The position numbers were made by a program, and so were the translations under genes. Shown piece by piece: positions 42,605 through 52,800 of a DNA stretch of 64,000 bases (position 1 is the first letter of the stretch; each line of letters begins with the position of its first letter). Source of the DNA: Acrocarpospora pleiomorpha (lineage in GTDB: Bacteria > Actinomycetota > Actinomycetes > Streptosporangiales > Streptosporangiaceae); assembly GCF_009687885.1 (NCBI RefSeq), contig NZ_BLAF01000004.1, positions 68,879 through 132,878 of the forward strand, in the 5' to 3' direction. The notes beneath the pieces were generated by a model. It did no database searches and had not been told where the DNA came from. It worked only from the letters and a program-made list of their open reading frames with translations.

Positions 42605-43612
42605 GTGAGTGGTGGAACGTCGAAGCGGGTTACGCAGCGAGATGTGGCACGCGCGGTCGGGGTCACTCCCGCGACGGTCTCCTACGCCCTGAACGGCCTG
42701 CCCGGCGTCAGCGAGGAGCTGCGCGACCAGATCAAGGCCGTGGCGGACGAGATGGGGTTCCGGCCCAGCCGGCTGGCGGTCGGCCTGCGCCTGGGCCGGA
42801 CGAACACGCTCGGGCTGCTGCTGCCGGACGTGGCCAACCCGTTCTACCCGGAGCTGGCGTCCGGCGTCATCGAGGGCGCGTCCGCCGAGGGCATGCAGGT
42901 CTTCGTGGCGCAGGTCGGGCTGGACGGCCGCGACCACGCGTCCGCCGTGTCGGCCCTGGTCGACAGCCACTGCGAAGGGCTGCTGTTCACGGCCGTCCTG
43001 CCGCACGACATCCCCATGCTGACCGACCTGCGGGCCCGGGGCGTGCCGTTCGGACTCATCAACCGCCGGATCGAGGGGCTCGACGCCGACTGGGTCGGCA
43101 TCGACGATTTCGCCGCGGCCAGGGAGCTCACCTCGCTGGTGCTGGAGGGCCGCCAGAGCGTGGCGGTCTTCGGTGGTCCCGAGCGCTCCTCGGTGAGTGC
43201 CGGGCGGGCCGCCGGAGCGCGGGCCGCCCTCGCCGCCGCCGGCCGGACGCCGCTGCCGGACGGCATGGTCGGCGACCTGACCCGGGAGAGCGGGGTGGAG
43301 CGTGCCCGTGCTCTGTTCGACGCGCGCGGCCCGGTCGATCTGGTCGTCTGCGGCAACGACGTCATCGCGCTCGGCGTCATGGACGTCTGCCACGAGCGCG
43401 GCCTCGCCGTACCGGACGACGTCGCGGTCACCGGCTTCGACGACATGAGCTTCGCCAGCGCGGGTCCGCTGCGGCTCACCACGGTCGAGGTTCCCCGCCA
43501 CGAGATGGGCCGGCAGGCCGTGGCCGGCCTGCGCCGCCGGATGCTCGGCTTCACCGGCGAACCGCAGGTCGTGGAGTTGCCCTACACGGTCCGCCGGCGA
43601 AACACGGCGTAG
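42605..43612 (+). CDS. LacI-family regulator of the glycoside cluster
   Basis: 335 aa. HTH VTQRDVARAVGVTPATVSYAL, hinge MGFRPSRLAVGLRLGRT, core TLGLLLPDVANPFYPELASG. GTG at 42605 with GAGGGG seven bases upstream. Last gene of the importer operon (41 bp behind the SDR) and convergent with GH1, six bases apart. It is the natural candidate to bind the TTATTCGATTAA elements at both ends of the cluster. Confidence 0.9.
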   Translation: MSGGTSKRVTQRDVARAVGVTPATVSYALNGLPGVSEELRDQIKAVADEMGFRPSRLAVGLRLGRTNTLGLLLPDVANPFYPELASGVIEGASAEGMQVFVAQVGLDGRDHASAVSALVDSHCEGLLFTAVLPHDIPMLTDLRARGVPFGLINRRIEGLDADWVGIDDFAAARELTSLVLEGRQSVAVFGGPERSSVSAGRAAGARAALAAAGRTPLPDGMVGDLTRESGVERARALFDARGPVDLVVCGNDVIALGVMDVCHERGLAVPDDVAVTGFDDMSFASAGPLRLTTVEVPRHEMGRQAVAGLRRRMLGFTGEPQVVELPYTVRRRNTA

Positions 43613-43617
43613 CGGCG

Positions 43618-45039
43618 TCAGTCCGGCAGGCGGTGGGTCCGGGCCAGCTCGGCGTACCACAGGGCGCTGTCCTTCTTCGTGCGGGCGAAGGTCTGGTAGT
43701 CGACGTGCACGACCCCGAAGCGCTTGTCGTAGCCGTACGCCCATTCGAAGTTGTCCAGCAGCGACCAGACGAAGTAGCCGCGCAGATCCACACCCGACTC
43801 CAGCAGCCGGTGCACGGCGGTGAGGTGCCGGCGCAGGTAGTCCACCCGCTCGGCGTCGTGCACCCGACCGTCGGCCACGACGTCGTCGAAGGCCGCGCCG
43901 TTCTCGGTGATCATCAGCGGCAGTCCGGGGTACGCGGCCGCCACCGAGCCGACCAGCTCGACCAGGCCGGCCGGCTCGATGTTCCACCCCATGGACGTGT
44001 ACGGCCCCGGCTGCGGGAGGAACTCGACGTCGCCCGCTCCCGGCCAGGCGTCGCCGTCGACGATCGCGTTGCCGCTGGTGACCCGCTGCCCGGACTCCGG
44101 GTCGCGCAGCCGGACCAGTTTCGTCGAGTAGTAGTTGACGCCGAGCACGTCCAGCGGCTGGTGGATCGCCGCCAGGTCGCCGTCCAGGACGAAGGACCAG
44201 TCGGTGATGCCGGCGGTGTCGGCGAGCAGGTCCTCGGGGTAGGCGCCGCTCAGCATGGGCCCGGTCCAGATCCGGTTCCCGACGGCGTCGATCTTCCGCA
44301 CCGCCTCGGCGCCGGTGGGCCCGGACGGCCGCAGCGCGTGCAGGTTGAGCGTCACTGAGAAGTCGGGGTCGTTGCGTACCACTTCGCGGAGCGCCGAGAC
44401 GGCGAGCCCGTGCGCGAGGTTCAGGTGGTGGGCGGCGCGCAGCACCGCCGCCGGGTCCTGCCGCCCGGGGGCGTGGACCCCCGCGCCGTAGCCGAGATGG
44501 GAGGCGCACCACGGTTCGTTCAGCGTCGTCCACATCGCGACCCGGTCGCCGTAGCGCTCGCCCATCCGCCGGGCGTACTCGGCGAACGCCAGCGCGGTGT
44601 CGCGGGCCGGCCAGCCGCCCTTGTCCTCCAGGGCCTGCGGAAGATCCCAGTGGTAGAGGGTCAGCGTCGGGGTGATGCCGCGCTCCAGCAGCCCGTCGAC
44701 GACCCGGTCGTAGAAGTCGAGGCCGGCCTTGTTGACCGCGCCGGTGCCGTCCGGGATGACACGCGACCAGGAGATCGAGAAGCGGTACGACTCCAGGTTC
44801 AGCGACTCCATCAGGTCGAGGTCGGCGTCGAGCCGGTGGTAGTGGTCGCAGGCGTCGTCGCCGGTGTCGCCGTTGGCGACCTTGCCGGGGACGCGGCTGA
44901 AGGTGTCCCAGACGGAGGGCCCGCGCCCGTCCTCCCGGGCCGCGCCTTCGATCTGGTAGGCCGCCGTCGCCGACCCGAAGACGAATTCGGGCGGGAACTC
45001 CAGGCCGCTGTCGCGGAAGTCGGGTGATCCCTTGACCAT
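43618..45039 (-). CDS. GH1 beta-glucosidase
   Basis: 473 aa, full family length. N-terminal signature [20 protein letters not shown], acid/base Glu175 in TLNEPW, nucleophile Glu379 in ITENG, C-terminal [20 protein letters not shown]. No signal peptide: a cytoplasmic enzyme for imported beta-glycosides. The ATG at 45039 follows the GGAGGAG that ends the amidohydrolase gene, with five bases between stop and start, so the two form one unit. Confidence 0.93.
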   Translation of the reverse strand: MVKGSPDFRDSGLEFPPEFVFGSATAAYQIEGAAREDGRGPSVWDTFSRVPGKVANGDTGDDACDHYHRLDADLDLMESLNLESYRFSISWSRVIPDGTGAVNKAGLDFYDRVVDGLLERGITPTLTLYHWDLPQALEDKGGWPARDTALAFAEYARRMGERYGDRVAMWTTLNEPWCASHLGYGAGVHAPGRQDPAAVLRAAHHLNLAHGLAVSALREVVRNDPDFSVTLNLHALRPSGPTGAEAVRKIDAVGNRIWTGPMLSGAYPEDLLADTAGITDWSFVLDGDLAAIHQPLDVLGVNYYSTKLVRLRDPESGQRVTSGNAIVDGDAWPGAGDVEFLPQPGPYTSMGWNIEPAGLVELVGSVAAAYPGLPLMITENGAAFDDVVADGRVHDAERVDYLRRHLTAVHRLLESGVDLRGYFVWSLLDNFEWAYGYDKRFGVVHVDYQTFARTKKDSALWYAELARTHRLPD

Positions 45040-45044
45040 GGTTG

Positions 45045-45830
45045 TCACTCCTCCTCGATCTGGAAGACGCGCCGGGCGTTGCCGGCGAAGAGCTCGCGCT
45101 TCACGTTGTCGTCGAGCTGGGCGTTGGCGACCAGCGGGATGTCGAGCGTCGTCTCGTAGTAGGGGTTGCTGCTGGCCCACAGGACACGGTCGGCGCCGAG
45201 CCGCTCGACCGCGTGCTCGATCGGGTAGAGCTGGGTGTGCGAGACCGCCGTGTCGAAGACGATGTTGGGATGCCGTTCGCCCAGGTCGAGGCTGGCGGCC
45301 TCGTGGGTGGTGTCCATGAACGGGTGCGCGTTGAGGAAGGTTACCGTGGGAAACGCCTTGGCGAGCCGGCCCAGCTGGAACGGAGCCTCAAGAACCGAGT
45401 GCTGCGCCGTGTGCACCTGCGCGACGGCGTTCCGATAGGCGGCGAGCCGCTCGACGATGGCGAACATCGACGGGTGGTCCAGCGGCAGGCCGTTGAAGTC
45501 GTTGTGGAACATCAGGCCCGACAGGCCCAGCTCGTCCATCACCCGGTCGACCTCGCCGAGCGCGGCCGCTCCGTGCCGCGGCTCCACCACGCCCAGGCCG
45601 CGGACCAGCACGCCGGGGTGATCCCGCAGGGCGGCCGCGATGCCGTCGTTCTGCGCCCGCGAGTCGGCGACGCCGTTCGGGTCCTCGTATCCCGGGATGG
45701 GGGAGATGACGGACTGGTGAATGCCGTTCAGCTCCATCTTGCGGATGATCTCGCTAGTCGAGCCGGCCACTGACAGCACTGAGCTGATGCCCAGGTGGAC
45801 GTGGACATCAATCTTATAGAAGTCGGTCAC
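45045..45830 (-). CDS. Amidohydrolase-2 family metal hydrolase/decarboxylase
   Basis: 261 aa. Begins [10 protein letters not shown] with the H-x-H metal motif of the ACMSD-like amidohydrolases; [35 protein letters not shown] and the late [14 protein letters not shown] place the remaining metal and catalytic residues. Relatives hydrolyse sugar lactones (L-fucono- or L-rhamnono-lactone) or decarboxylate aromatic acids. Divergent from the cupin gene across the right 12-mer element. Which reaction applies here is open. Confidence 0.8.
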   Translation of the reverse strand: MTDFYKIDVHVHLGISSVLSVAGSTSEIIRKMELNGIHQSVISPIPGYEDPNGVADSRAQNDGIAAALRDHPGVLVRGLGVVEPRHGAAALGEVDRVMDELGLSGLMFHNDFNGLPLDHPSMFAIVERLAAYRNAVAQVHTAQHSVLEAPFQLGRLAKAFPTVTFLNAHPFMDTTHEAASLDLGERHPNIVFDTAVSHTQLYPIEHAVERLGADRVLWASSNPYYETTLDIPLVANAQLDDNVKRELFAGNARRVFQIEEE

Positions 45831-45896
45831 TTCCCCTTCTTCCCTGTGGCCGAGGATCTGGCCAAATGCCTGGTCAGGCCCACCGGGTCGCTTTAC

Positions 45897-45908
45897 TTAT
45901 TCGATTAA
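45897..45908. promoter_or_regulatory. Shared 12-mer TTATTCGATTAA, right end of the glycoside cluster
   Basis: In the 141-bp divergent gap between the amidohydrolase and cupin genes, 64 bp before the chosen cupin start. Identical to 36951-36962 in the same orientation. The second copy about 9 kb away makes chance unlikely and suggests one regulon. Confidence 0.6.
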
Positions 45909-45971
45909 TGTAGCATGGTCGCATCTCCGGCCGGCCACGGCCGGCGGCACACACGAAAGGTTGCGCAGACG

Positions 45972-46514
45972 ATGTCGGTGTCGACGCGGACAGATCCGGT
46001 GACGGGGGAGCCCCTCGCGTACCAGGGTGAGCAGCCGCACGGGAAGCTGGACGACCTCGTGATCGCCGGCGCGCTCGACCCGGACTGTGACGAGCGCCTG
46101 TGGGTGCCGCAGTCCGAGTCGGTGTCGTTCCGGCCGCTGCTGCTCTCGGTCAGCCAGGGGTACTTCGTGAACATCCTGCGGGTGCGCAAGACCGGCATCC
46201 TGTCCCGGCACCGGCACGCCGGCCCGGTTCACGCGCTAACCCTCCGCGGCCGCTGGCACTATCTCGAACATGACTGGTGGGCCGAGCAGGGCGCCTACAG
46301 CTTCGAGCCGCCCGGCGACATCCACACCCTGGAGGTCCCGGACGACGTGCCGGAGATGATGACCCTGTTCCACGTCACCGGGGCCTACATCTACGTGGAT
46401 CCGCACGGCGGGCCCACCGGGGTGGAGGACGTCTTCAGCAAGCTCGACAACGCTCGCCGGCACTACGCCGCGAACGGGATCGGGCTGTCCTACCTCGACT
46501 CCCTCGTGCGTTGA
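45972..46514 (+). CDS. Cupin protein of the 2,4'-dihydroxyacetophenone dioxygenase type
   Basis: 180 aa. Cupin motif 1 is ILSRHRHAGPVHALTLRGRWHY (two His, then His and Glu further on), motif 2 GDIHTLEVPDDVPEM. The surrounding RPLLLSVSQGYFVNILRV and the C-terminal NARRHYAANGIGLSYLDSLVR resemble the DAD-like dioxygenase family, which splits C-C bonds in hydroxyacetophenones. ATG at 45972 chosen over 45915 because the longer N-terminus (MVASPAGHGRRHTRK) is not conserved-looking. First gene of a unit with two dehydrogenases. Confidence 0.75.
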   Translation: MSVSTRTDPVTGEPLAYQGEQPHGKLDDLVIAGALDPDCDERLWVPQSESVSFRPLLLSVSQGYFVNILRVRKTGILSRHRHAGPVHALTLRGRWHYLEHDWWAEQGAYSFEPPGDIHTLEVPDDVPEMMTLFHVTGAYIYVDPHGGPTGVEDVFSKLDNARRHYAANGIGLSYLDSLVR

Positions 46515-46540
46515 CCATGGAAACGGCCAAGGAAACGACC

Positions 46541-47554
46541 ATGGAAACGCCTGCCATGCCGGCCCTGGTCAAGCGCAGCCACCGCCCGCGCGACGTCGCC
46601 GTCGTCGAACGGAGCCGTCCCGTCCCGGCCGCCGGAGAGCTGCTCGTCCGCACCGAGGCGAACGGACTGTGCGGCAGCGACGTCCACGCCTGGAAACAGG
46701 ACGCCGGCTACGAATGGCTCCCGGACTCCGTCGTGCTCGGCCATGAGGCGGTCGGCGTCGTCGACGGGCTCGGCGACGGCGTCGAGGAGTCGTGGCTCGG
46801 CCGGCGGGTCGTGCCGATCTCCATCGACGGTTGCGGCGAGTGCGCCGTCTGCCGGACCGCCCCCCACCTCTGCCCCCGGCGCGACGTTGTGGGCCTGTCG
46901 TTCGACGGCGCGGCCGCCGCGTGGTTCACCATCGCCGCCGGCCGGGTCGTGGCCGTCCCCGACGACGTGCCGGTGCGGGCGCTCGTCCTCACCGAGCCGC
47001 TCGCGATCGCCGCGCACGCGGTCGACCAGCTGCGCATGCCCGCCGACGGGAGGCCTTGCGACATCGTGGTCACCGGGCCCGGGCCCATCGGCATCATGGC
47101 GGCGATGCTCCTGCACGGACAGGGGCATCGCGTCACCCTGGTGGGCATCGCCCGGGACCAGCCGGTCCGGCTGGCCATCGCGTCCGAGCTGGGCCTGCGC
47201 ACGTCTCTGGGGGAGGATCTGCCGGACAGCCCGCCCTGCTGGCTGGAGACCTCCGGCGCGGAGGAGGCGCTCGCCCAGGCGGTCGGCCGGGTCGCGATGG
47301 CCGGAACGGTCGTCGTGCTCGCGATGTTCTCCCGTCCTCCGGTGGTGGACGTCAACATCGTGACCCGCCGCGAGCTGACCCTCCTGGGCAGTTACGGCGC
47401 CACCAGGAAGGACTACGAGCTGGCGGTGGACACCCTGCGGCGGGACCCCGGCCGGTGGGCCCGGCTGGCGACGCCTTTCGCGCTGGGTCAAGGGGTGGAG
47501 GCGCTCCGCGCCGTGGAGGAAGGCGCCGTCGTCAAAGCGGTGCTCGTTCCGTAG
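46541..47554 (+). CDS. Zinc-dependent alcohol/polyol dehydrogenase
   Basis: 337 aa medium-chain dehydrogenase. Catalytic zinc: CGSDVHAW and GHEAVG. Structural zinc: CGECAVCRTAPHLC. Rossmann motif VTGPGPIGIMAAM. Closest in type to sorbitol/threonine/galactitol dehydrogenases. Start at 46541 has AAGGAA upstream; an identical ACCATGGAAACG occurs 24 bases earlier (ATG at 46517), an in-frame duplicate start without its own site. May oxidise a polyol or sugar-acid intermediate of the cluster. Confidence 0.87.
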   Translation: METPAMPALVKRSHRPRDVAVVERSRPVPAAGELLVRTEANGLCGSDVHAWKQDAGYEWLPDSVVLGHEAVGVVDGLGDGVEESWLGRRVVPISIDGCGECAVCRTAPHLCPRRDVVGLSFDGAAAAWFTIAAGRVVAVPDDVPVRALVLTEPLAIAAHAVDQLRMPADGRPCDIVVTGPGPIGIMAAMLLHGQGHRVTLVGIARDQPVRLAIASELGLRTSLGEDLPDSPPCWLETSGAEEALAQAVGRVAMAGTVVVLAMFSRPPVVDVNIVTRRELTLLGSYGATRKDYELAVDTLRRDPGRWARLATPFALGQGVEALRAVEEGAVVKAVLVP

Positions 47555-47579
47555 CCCGTACGTACACAGGAAGAAGAGG

Positions 47580-48569
47580 TTGATCGCGGTGCGAGCGATC
47601 GAGATCGTCCATTACGGCGGCCCCGAGGCGCTGGTGTGGAACGAGGTGCCCGACCCGGTGCCGGGTCCCGGCGAGGTCCTGGTGGAGGTGACCGCGACGG
47701 CCGTCAACCGGGCCGACGTGCTCCAGCGCCAGGGATCCTACGACCCGCCGCCCGGCGCGCCGGCGTATCCGGGACTGGAGTGCTCGGGTCGCGTCCTGGC
47801 CCTCGGCCCCGAGACCTCGGGCTGGTCGGTGGGCCAGCCGGTGTGCGCGCTGCTCGCGGGCGGCGGCTACGCCGAGCGTGTCGCCGTTCCCGTGGGACAG
47901 CTGCTGCCCGTTCCCGCGGGCGTCGACCCGCGGACCGCGGCCGCCCTGCCCGAGGTCGCCTGCACCGTCGAGTCCAACCTGTTCCAGGTGGCCGGGCTGA
48001 GGCCGGGCGAGACCCTGCTCGTGCACGGGGGCGCGTCGGGCATCGGCACCTTCGCGATCCAGCGGGCGGTCGCCGCGGGTGTACGGGTGATCGTCACCGC
48101 CGGCACTCCGGAGAAGCTCAAGCGCTGCCGCGAGCTCGGCGCCGACGTGGCGATCTCCTACCGCACCGAGGACTTCGCCGCCCGGGTCCTGGAGGAGACC
48201 GGTGGACGGGGGGCCGACGTCGTGCTGGACATGATCGGCGGCGCCTATCTGGGCCGCAATGTCGAGGTGCTGGCGACAGGGGGCCGCCTCGTGATCATCG
48301 GCCTGCAAGGGGGCAGCCGGGCCGAGCTCGACCTCGGGCTGCTACAGCGCAGGCGGGCCACCGTCACCGCGACGACCCTGCGGGCCCGGCCACTCGCGGA
48401 GAAGGCCGAGATCGTCGCCCGGGTCCGTGCGCAGGTCTGGCCGCTGATCGAGTCCGGCCGGATCCGCCCGGTGGTGGACCAGGTGCTGCCCATCACCGAG
48501 GCGGCGGCGGCGCACCACGCCCTTGAGGCCGGCGACCACGTCGGAAAGATCATCCTCACCGTGCACTAG
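47580..48569 (+). CDS. Quinone oxidoreductase-type MDR protein
   Basis: 329 aa zinc-free medium-chain reductase, PIG3/QorA-like: VNRADVLQRQGSYDPPPGAP near the N-terminus, then VHGGASGIGTFAIQ for NADPH. The family reduces quinones or activated enones. TTG at 47580 is six bases after AGGAAG; GTG at 47589 is a possible alternative. It follows the Zn-dehydrogenase by 25 bases and ends that unit. Confidence 0.87.
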   Translation: MIAVRAIEIVHYGGPEALVWNEVPDPVPGPGEVLVEVTATAVNRADVLQRQGSYDPPPGAPAYPGLECSGRVLALGPETSGWSVGQPVCALLAGGGYAERVAVPVGQLLPVPAGVDPRTAAALPEVACTVESNLFQVAGLRPGETLLVHGGASGIGTFAIQRAVAAGVRVIVTAGTPEKLKRCRELGADVAISYRTEDFAARVLEETGGRGADVVLDMIGGAYLGRNVEVLATGGRLVIIGLQGGSRAELDLGLLQRRRATVTATTLRARPLAEKAEIVARVRAQVWPLIESGRIRPVVDQVLPITEAAAAHHALEAGDHVGKIILTVH

Positions 48570-48573
48570 GACG

Positions 48574-48639
48574 GAGCCATGACGAGCTGCTGCGCCGCGG
48601 TGGCCGCTACGCCGATTTCTGGAACATCTGCACGTGAGG
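48574..48639 (+). pseudogene. C-terminal scrap of an ABC exporter ATPase
   Basis: In frame: RSHDELLRRGGRYADFWNIC then T and TGA. The pattern (G)-S-H-x-E-L-L-x-x-G-G-x-Y-A is the extreme C-terminus of ABC exporter nucleotide-binding domains, just after the H-loop region. Nothing upstream in this frame continues the domain, because the quinone reductase gene ends there. A deletion relic of about 20 codons. Confidence 0.55.
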
Positions 48640-49818
48640 TCACCGGATCCGCAGCGGCAGGGTTCCCCGATGCAGGCGGAAGCCGTTCAGTTCGTCGGGA
48701 TCCACCGCGAGCCGGAGCTGGGGAAGTTCGCGGGCGATGCGGTCGAACATGATGCGAGCCTCGAGACGGCCCAGGGACGCGCCCAGGCAGAAGTGGATCC
48801 CGTGGCCGAAGGCGATGTGCCGATGGACGTCTGAGCGGTGGATGTCGAACATGTCCGGATCGGAGAAGACCGCGGGGTCCCTGTTCGCGCCCCACAGGGA
48901 CAGGCCGACGCGCTCGAACGCCGGGATCGTGCTCCCGGCGATGGCGATCTCGCGGAAGGTGAAGCGCGGCGGGACGATCTCGACCGGTCCGCGGAACCGC
49001 AGCGTCTCCTCGACGGCCGCGCTCGCCAAGGACGGGTCGGCGAGGAGATTCTGCCACTGCTCAGAATGCGTGAGCAGGAGCCGGATGCCGTTGACGATGA
49101 CGTCGACAGTGGTCTCCTGACCCGCGATGAGCAGGAGCTGCACCATCGCGACGAGCTCGTCGCGATCGAGAGCGTCGCCTTCCGCCTCCAAGGCGACGAG
49201 CTCGGAGAGCAGGTCGTCCTCCGGGACCGCTCGCCGGCGCTCGGCCAGCTCGTCGATGTAGGCGGCGAACGCCAGCGTGGCCGAGGCATCGTGGTCGGCC
49301 GCGGAGACGATGGTCGCCGACCACGCGCGAAACCGTACGCGGTCCTCCTCGGGGATCCCCACGAGCTGGGCGATGACGTTGACCGGCAACGGATCGGCCA
49401 GGTCGGCCACCGCGTCGAACGTGCCCAGCTCGAGAGCGCGGGCGACCAATCGGTCGGCGACGTCGGCGATCCACGGCTCCAGCTTCGCGACCGTCCGGGC
49501 CGTGAAGGCCTTGCCGACGAGCCCGCGCAGCCGGGTGTGGTCGGGTGGATCCAAGGAAATGAGCTGGCGCGCCGCGATTCGCTCAGCCTCGCTCCGCCGG
49601 TGCGCCTGGGCCTGATGTTCGAGCACCTCGTGACCGATCGCCGGGTGCTGCAGGCCATCGAGGACGTCGGCATGGCGCGCCACGATCCAGAGCCGGTTAC
49701 CGGCGGGGTCGACCTGCGGGACGGGCCGGCCGGCGACCCGCACGCGGGCATAGAACGCGTGCGGGTCGCGGCGTGTGTCAGGCTCCCACAGCTCCGACGG
49801 CCTGAACTCGACAGTCAT
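48640..49818 (-). CDS. Cytochrome P450
   Basis: 392 aa soluble bacterial P450. I-helix LLIAGQETTVD, EETLR (E-x-x-R), and heme loop FGHGIHFCLGASLGRLEAR with the axial cysteine. No ferredoxin or reductase gene is near, so redox partners come from elsewhere. ATG at 49818. It abuts the ABC-exporter relic on its 3' side and is followed upstream by the arabinofuranosidase gene on the same strand. Substrate cannot be inferred. Confidence 0.93.
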   Translation of the reverse strand: MTVEFRPSELWEPDTRRDPHAFYARVRVAGRPVPQVDPAGNRLWIVARHADVLDGLQHPAIGHEVLEHQAQAHRRSEAERIAARQLISLDPPDHTRLRGLVGKAFTARTVAKLEPWIADVADRLVARALELGTFDAVADLADPLPVNVIAQLVGIPEEDRVRFRAWSATIVSAADHDASATLAFAAYIDELAERRRAVPEDDLLSELVALEAEGDALDRDELVAMVQLLLIAGQETTVDVIVNGIRLLLTHSEQWQNLLADPSLASAAVEETLRFRGPVEIVPPRFTFREIAIAGSTIPAFERVGLSLWGANRDPAVFSDPDMFDIHRSDVHRHIAFGHGIHFCLGASLGRLEARIMFDRIARELPQLRLAVDPDELNGFRLHRGTLPLRIR

Positions 49819-49866
49819 GTGCCACCTTCGGTGAGTTCATCTCTGGTCGTGGATCCGCGGAGCCCT

Positions 49867-49890
49867 CCGGGCCGTCCGGGGACGGCCCGG
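49867..49890 (-). terminator. 10-bp hairpin after the DUF1680 gene
   Basis: CCGGGCCGTC and GACGGCCCGG pair fully around a 4-nt loop CGGG, nine bases past the stop at 49899. Confidence 0.75.
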
Positions 49891-49898
49891 CCGGGCGA

Positions 49899-52800
49899 TC
49901 AGCCGCAGGCCGCGGCCGCGTACTGCTTGACTACCTCGGACGTCACGCTTGTCCCGTCGATGGTTCCGGTGACGCGGATCGTGACCTCACCCGCGGCGAC
50001 CTGCCGCGCGCGGACCGCGAAGGACTGGTACGCGTACTTGCCCGGGGCGACGTCGGCGAAGGTGCGTGAGCCGTAGGGCGTCTCCATCACGACGTCCACG
50101 GGCCCGTCGTGATCGTTCGTCACGCGTACGGCCACGTAGGTCGAATTGCCGACGCAGCGCCCCTCGGCGGTGACCGTGACCGGCACCTCCGCGCCGGGCG
50201 CCAGCTCGCTCCGCGCGCTTGCGGCGGCCGCCACCACCGCGTCCTTCTGCGCGCTGGTCAGGTTCCCCGCCGCCACGAACGCCTCGGCCGTCTGGGTGAC
50301 CTTGGCGACGAACGCCGCGTGGGTCGCGAACGGCGCGCTGTCCCAGACCACGTCCAGGAACGTCAGACCGTCCGTGCCGGGCGAGGTGACGCCGGTGACC
50401 GGGACGTCGTAGTTGGGCAGCCCGTCGTTGCGTTTCACGTTGGGAACGCCGGAGTCGATGCTCCCGAAGACGATCCGTGGCTCCACCCGGCGGAAGTACG
50501 CGGAGTGGGCCTGGGTGTCCCCGACGTACCACGGGCGCAGGTTGAACCCGTGCGTCGTGAAGAGCGGGTCTCCCGCCGCGCTCGTCCCGGCCGCCGTGAT
50601 CGCCGCCCGCGAGTAGTCGCCGTCCCGCTTGAGGTACCGGTAGAGCGTCAGCTCACGGTAGGTGCCGCCGCCGGGGTTGCCGAGGATCGGCATGAGCAGC
50701 GGTCCCCACATGATGGACTGGGTGTCCGGCCGGTCGATGGCGCGCTCGATCCGGATGCTGAACGGCATCGAGACGTCGATGACGTCCCCGGGACTCCAGG
50801 TGCGGCTCAGTGTCACATAGGTGTCCGGCGCCGGGGTTTGCATCGGCGCCACGGCTCCGTTGATCCGCACGGTGAAGCCGTTCCGGACCCAACCGGGAAC
50901 CCGTAGCTTGATGTCGAGGCTGCCGCTGCCGTTGACGGTGAGCCTCGTGCCGGCCTGGCGGGGGAAGCTCGTCTCCTGGGTCACGGTGAAGTTCTTCTCC
51001 GCCCAGGTCACGGTCGACGGCACGAAGAGGTTGACCCAGAGGGTCGAGCCGTCGGCGGACTTGGAGTAGACGGCGTCCTGGTACTTCGTGTGGATCTCCA
51101 GCCCGGTTCCCCCGCAGCAGGTGCCGGTGTTGCCATAGGACTTGCTCGCGCCCGGCGTCAGGGGCTGGAAATAGGTGACCTGCGGGTTGCTCGTGGTGGT
51201 CGCGTCGGCTCGCGATCCGGCGAGCTGGTTGAACAGGGCGCGCTCGTAGTAGTCCATGTACTTCGGGTCCTGCGTGTGGAAGAACAGGTTGCGCGCCAGC
51301 TTGGACACGTTGTAGATGGAGCAGGTCTCCGCGCCGCCCTGGGCGATCGCGTTGGCGATGTTGTCCCGGTTCTGGAACATCTCGATGTTGTTGTTGGACC
51401 CCGGGTAGTTTCCGCCGGTGCCGCCGTGCGAGAACATGCGGTGCGGGACGATCATGCCGAAGAAGTTCTTCGCCGCCTGGAGGTATTCCTGATCGCCGGT
51501 CTGCTCGAAGATCCGCATGTAGCCGGAGAAGCCGGGCACGTGCTGGTTGACGTGCAGCCGGGCCGGACGACGCCGGCCGATGGGGGCAGGGTCTCTCACC
51601 ACGAGGATGTCCCGGTTCTCGACGCAGGCGCCGAAGAGAGACTCCCGGTTGTCGAAGAGCTTCGCCGTCTGGAGGTGCTTGGCGTCACCGGTCAGTGCGT
51701 AGATCTCCGGGAACACCTCGTTGGCGCCGCCGAGCTCACCGGCGATGTAGGTGTCCCACATGTAGTTGAGGTTGTCCCTGGTGATGGGTCCCTGGTATTG
51801 CGGGTGGTTCTTGTCGCCGGTGGTCAGGGCGAGATGCGCCCAGTCCGCCATCTTGACGACGACTTCGCGGGCCTTCATGTTGCCGGTCAGGTAGTACGCG
51901 TCCAGCAGACCCCGCATGATCTTGTGCTGGGTGTACCAGGGCGCCCAGACGTTCGTGCTCTGGTTGCTGCCGTAGACAGCGAACCGAGGCGGCCCCATCC
52001 GGATCACGGCGTCCTCCGGGATGGCCCCGAGATAGCCGGGATAGACAGGTGTCCAAAGACCCGGGTTGGCCGAAGGGATGGCGACGATGCCGGCGTCGCG
52101 GTGATTGGGTGAGGCGTCGAGCGCGGTCGCTCCGCTTTCCTCGTCGAAGCGGTACCAGGCGATGTTCCCGCCTCCCGTGGATCCCGCGGCGGAACTCTGG
52201 AGGGACTGGATCTCCGCCTGGCTGAGGGCTCGGTCGAAGATGTGGAACTCGTCGATGGTCGCGTTGAGCATCGCGTCGCCGTACTGGGATCGGCCGATCC
52301 AGACGTTGCCCGGGACGCCGAGGTTGGTCGGGTTGAGCGTCATGCTGGTGTTCGTGCCGACGGGTGAGCCGTTGACGTACAGGGTCCCGACATTGCCCGC
52401 GAGGGTGACCGCGAAGTGGACCCACTGCCCGGTCGGCACCGCCGAGGTGCCGTTGATCTGCTGCTCCTGGCCGCTGCCGCCGACGGTGATGGCGAACCGG
52501 GGCGGGTTTCCCGTCACCCCCGAGCGGGCGGTCAGGAACATGTTGACCGTGGTGTTCTGACCGAAGTCGAAGACCCTGCTCCAGTTCTGCGCCGCGGCGA
52601 GGTTGACCCAGGTCGCGATCGTGAAGTTGGTGAGCTGGGACACCGCCTCCTGGGGGAGACGGATGTGCTCGGCGTTGCTGCCGCCGTTGAGGCGCAGACC
52701 GTTGCCGAAGCGGCCCGCGACCCGGCCGATGGGGAGCTCCTCGGCACTTCCGCCGCCGCCGGTAGAACCCATCCGCGCGGTGATGGCGGCCTGGCACGCG

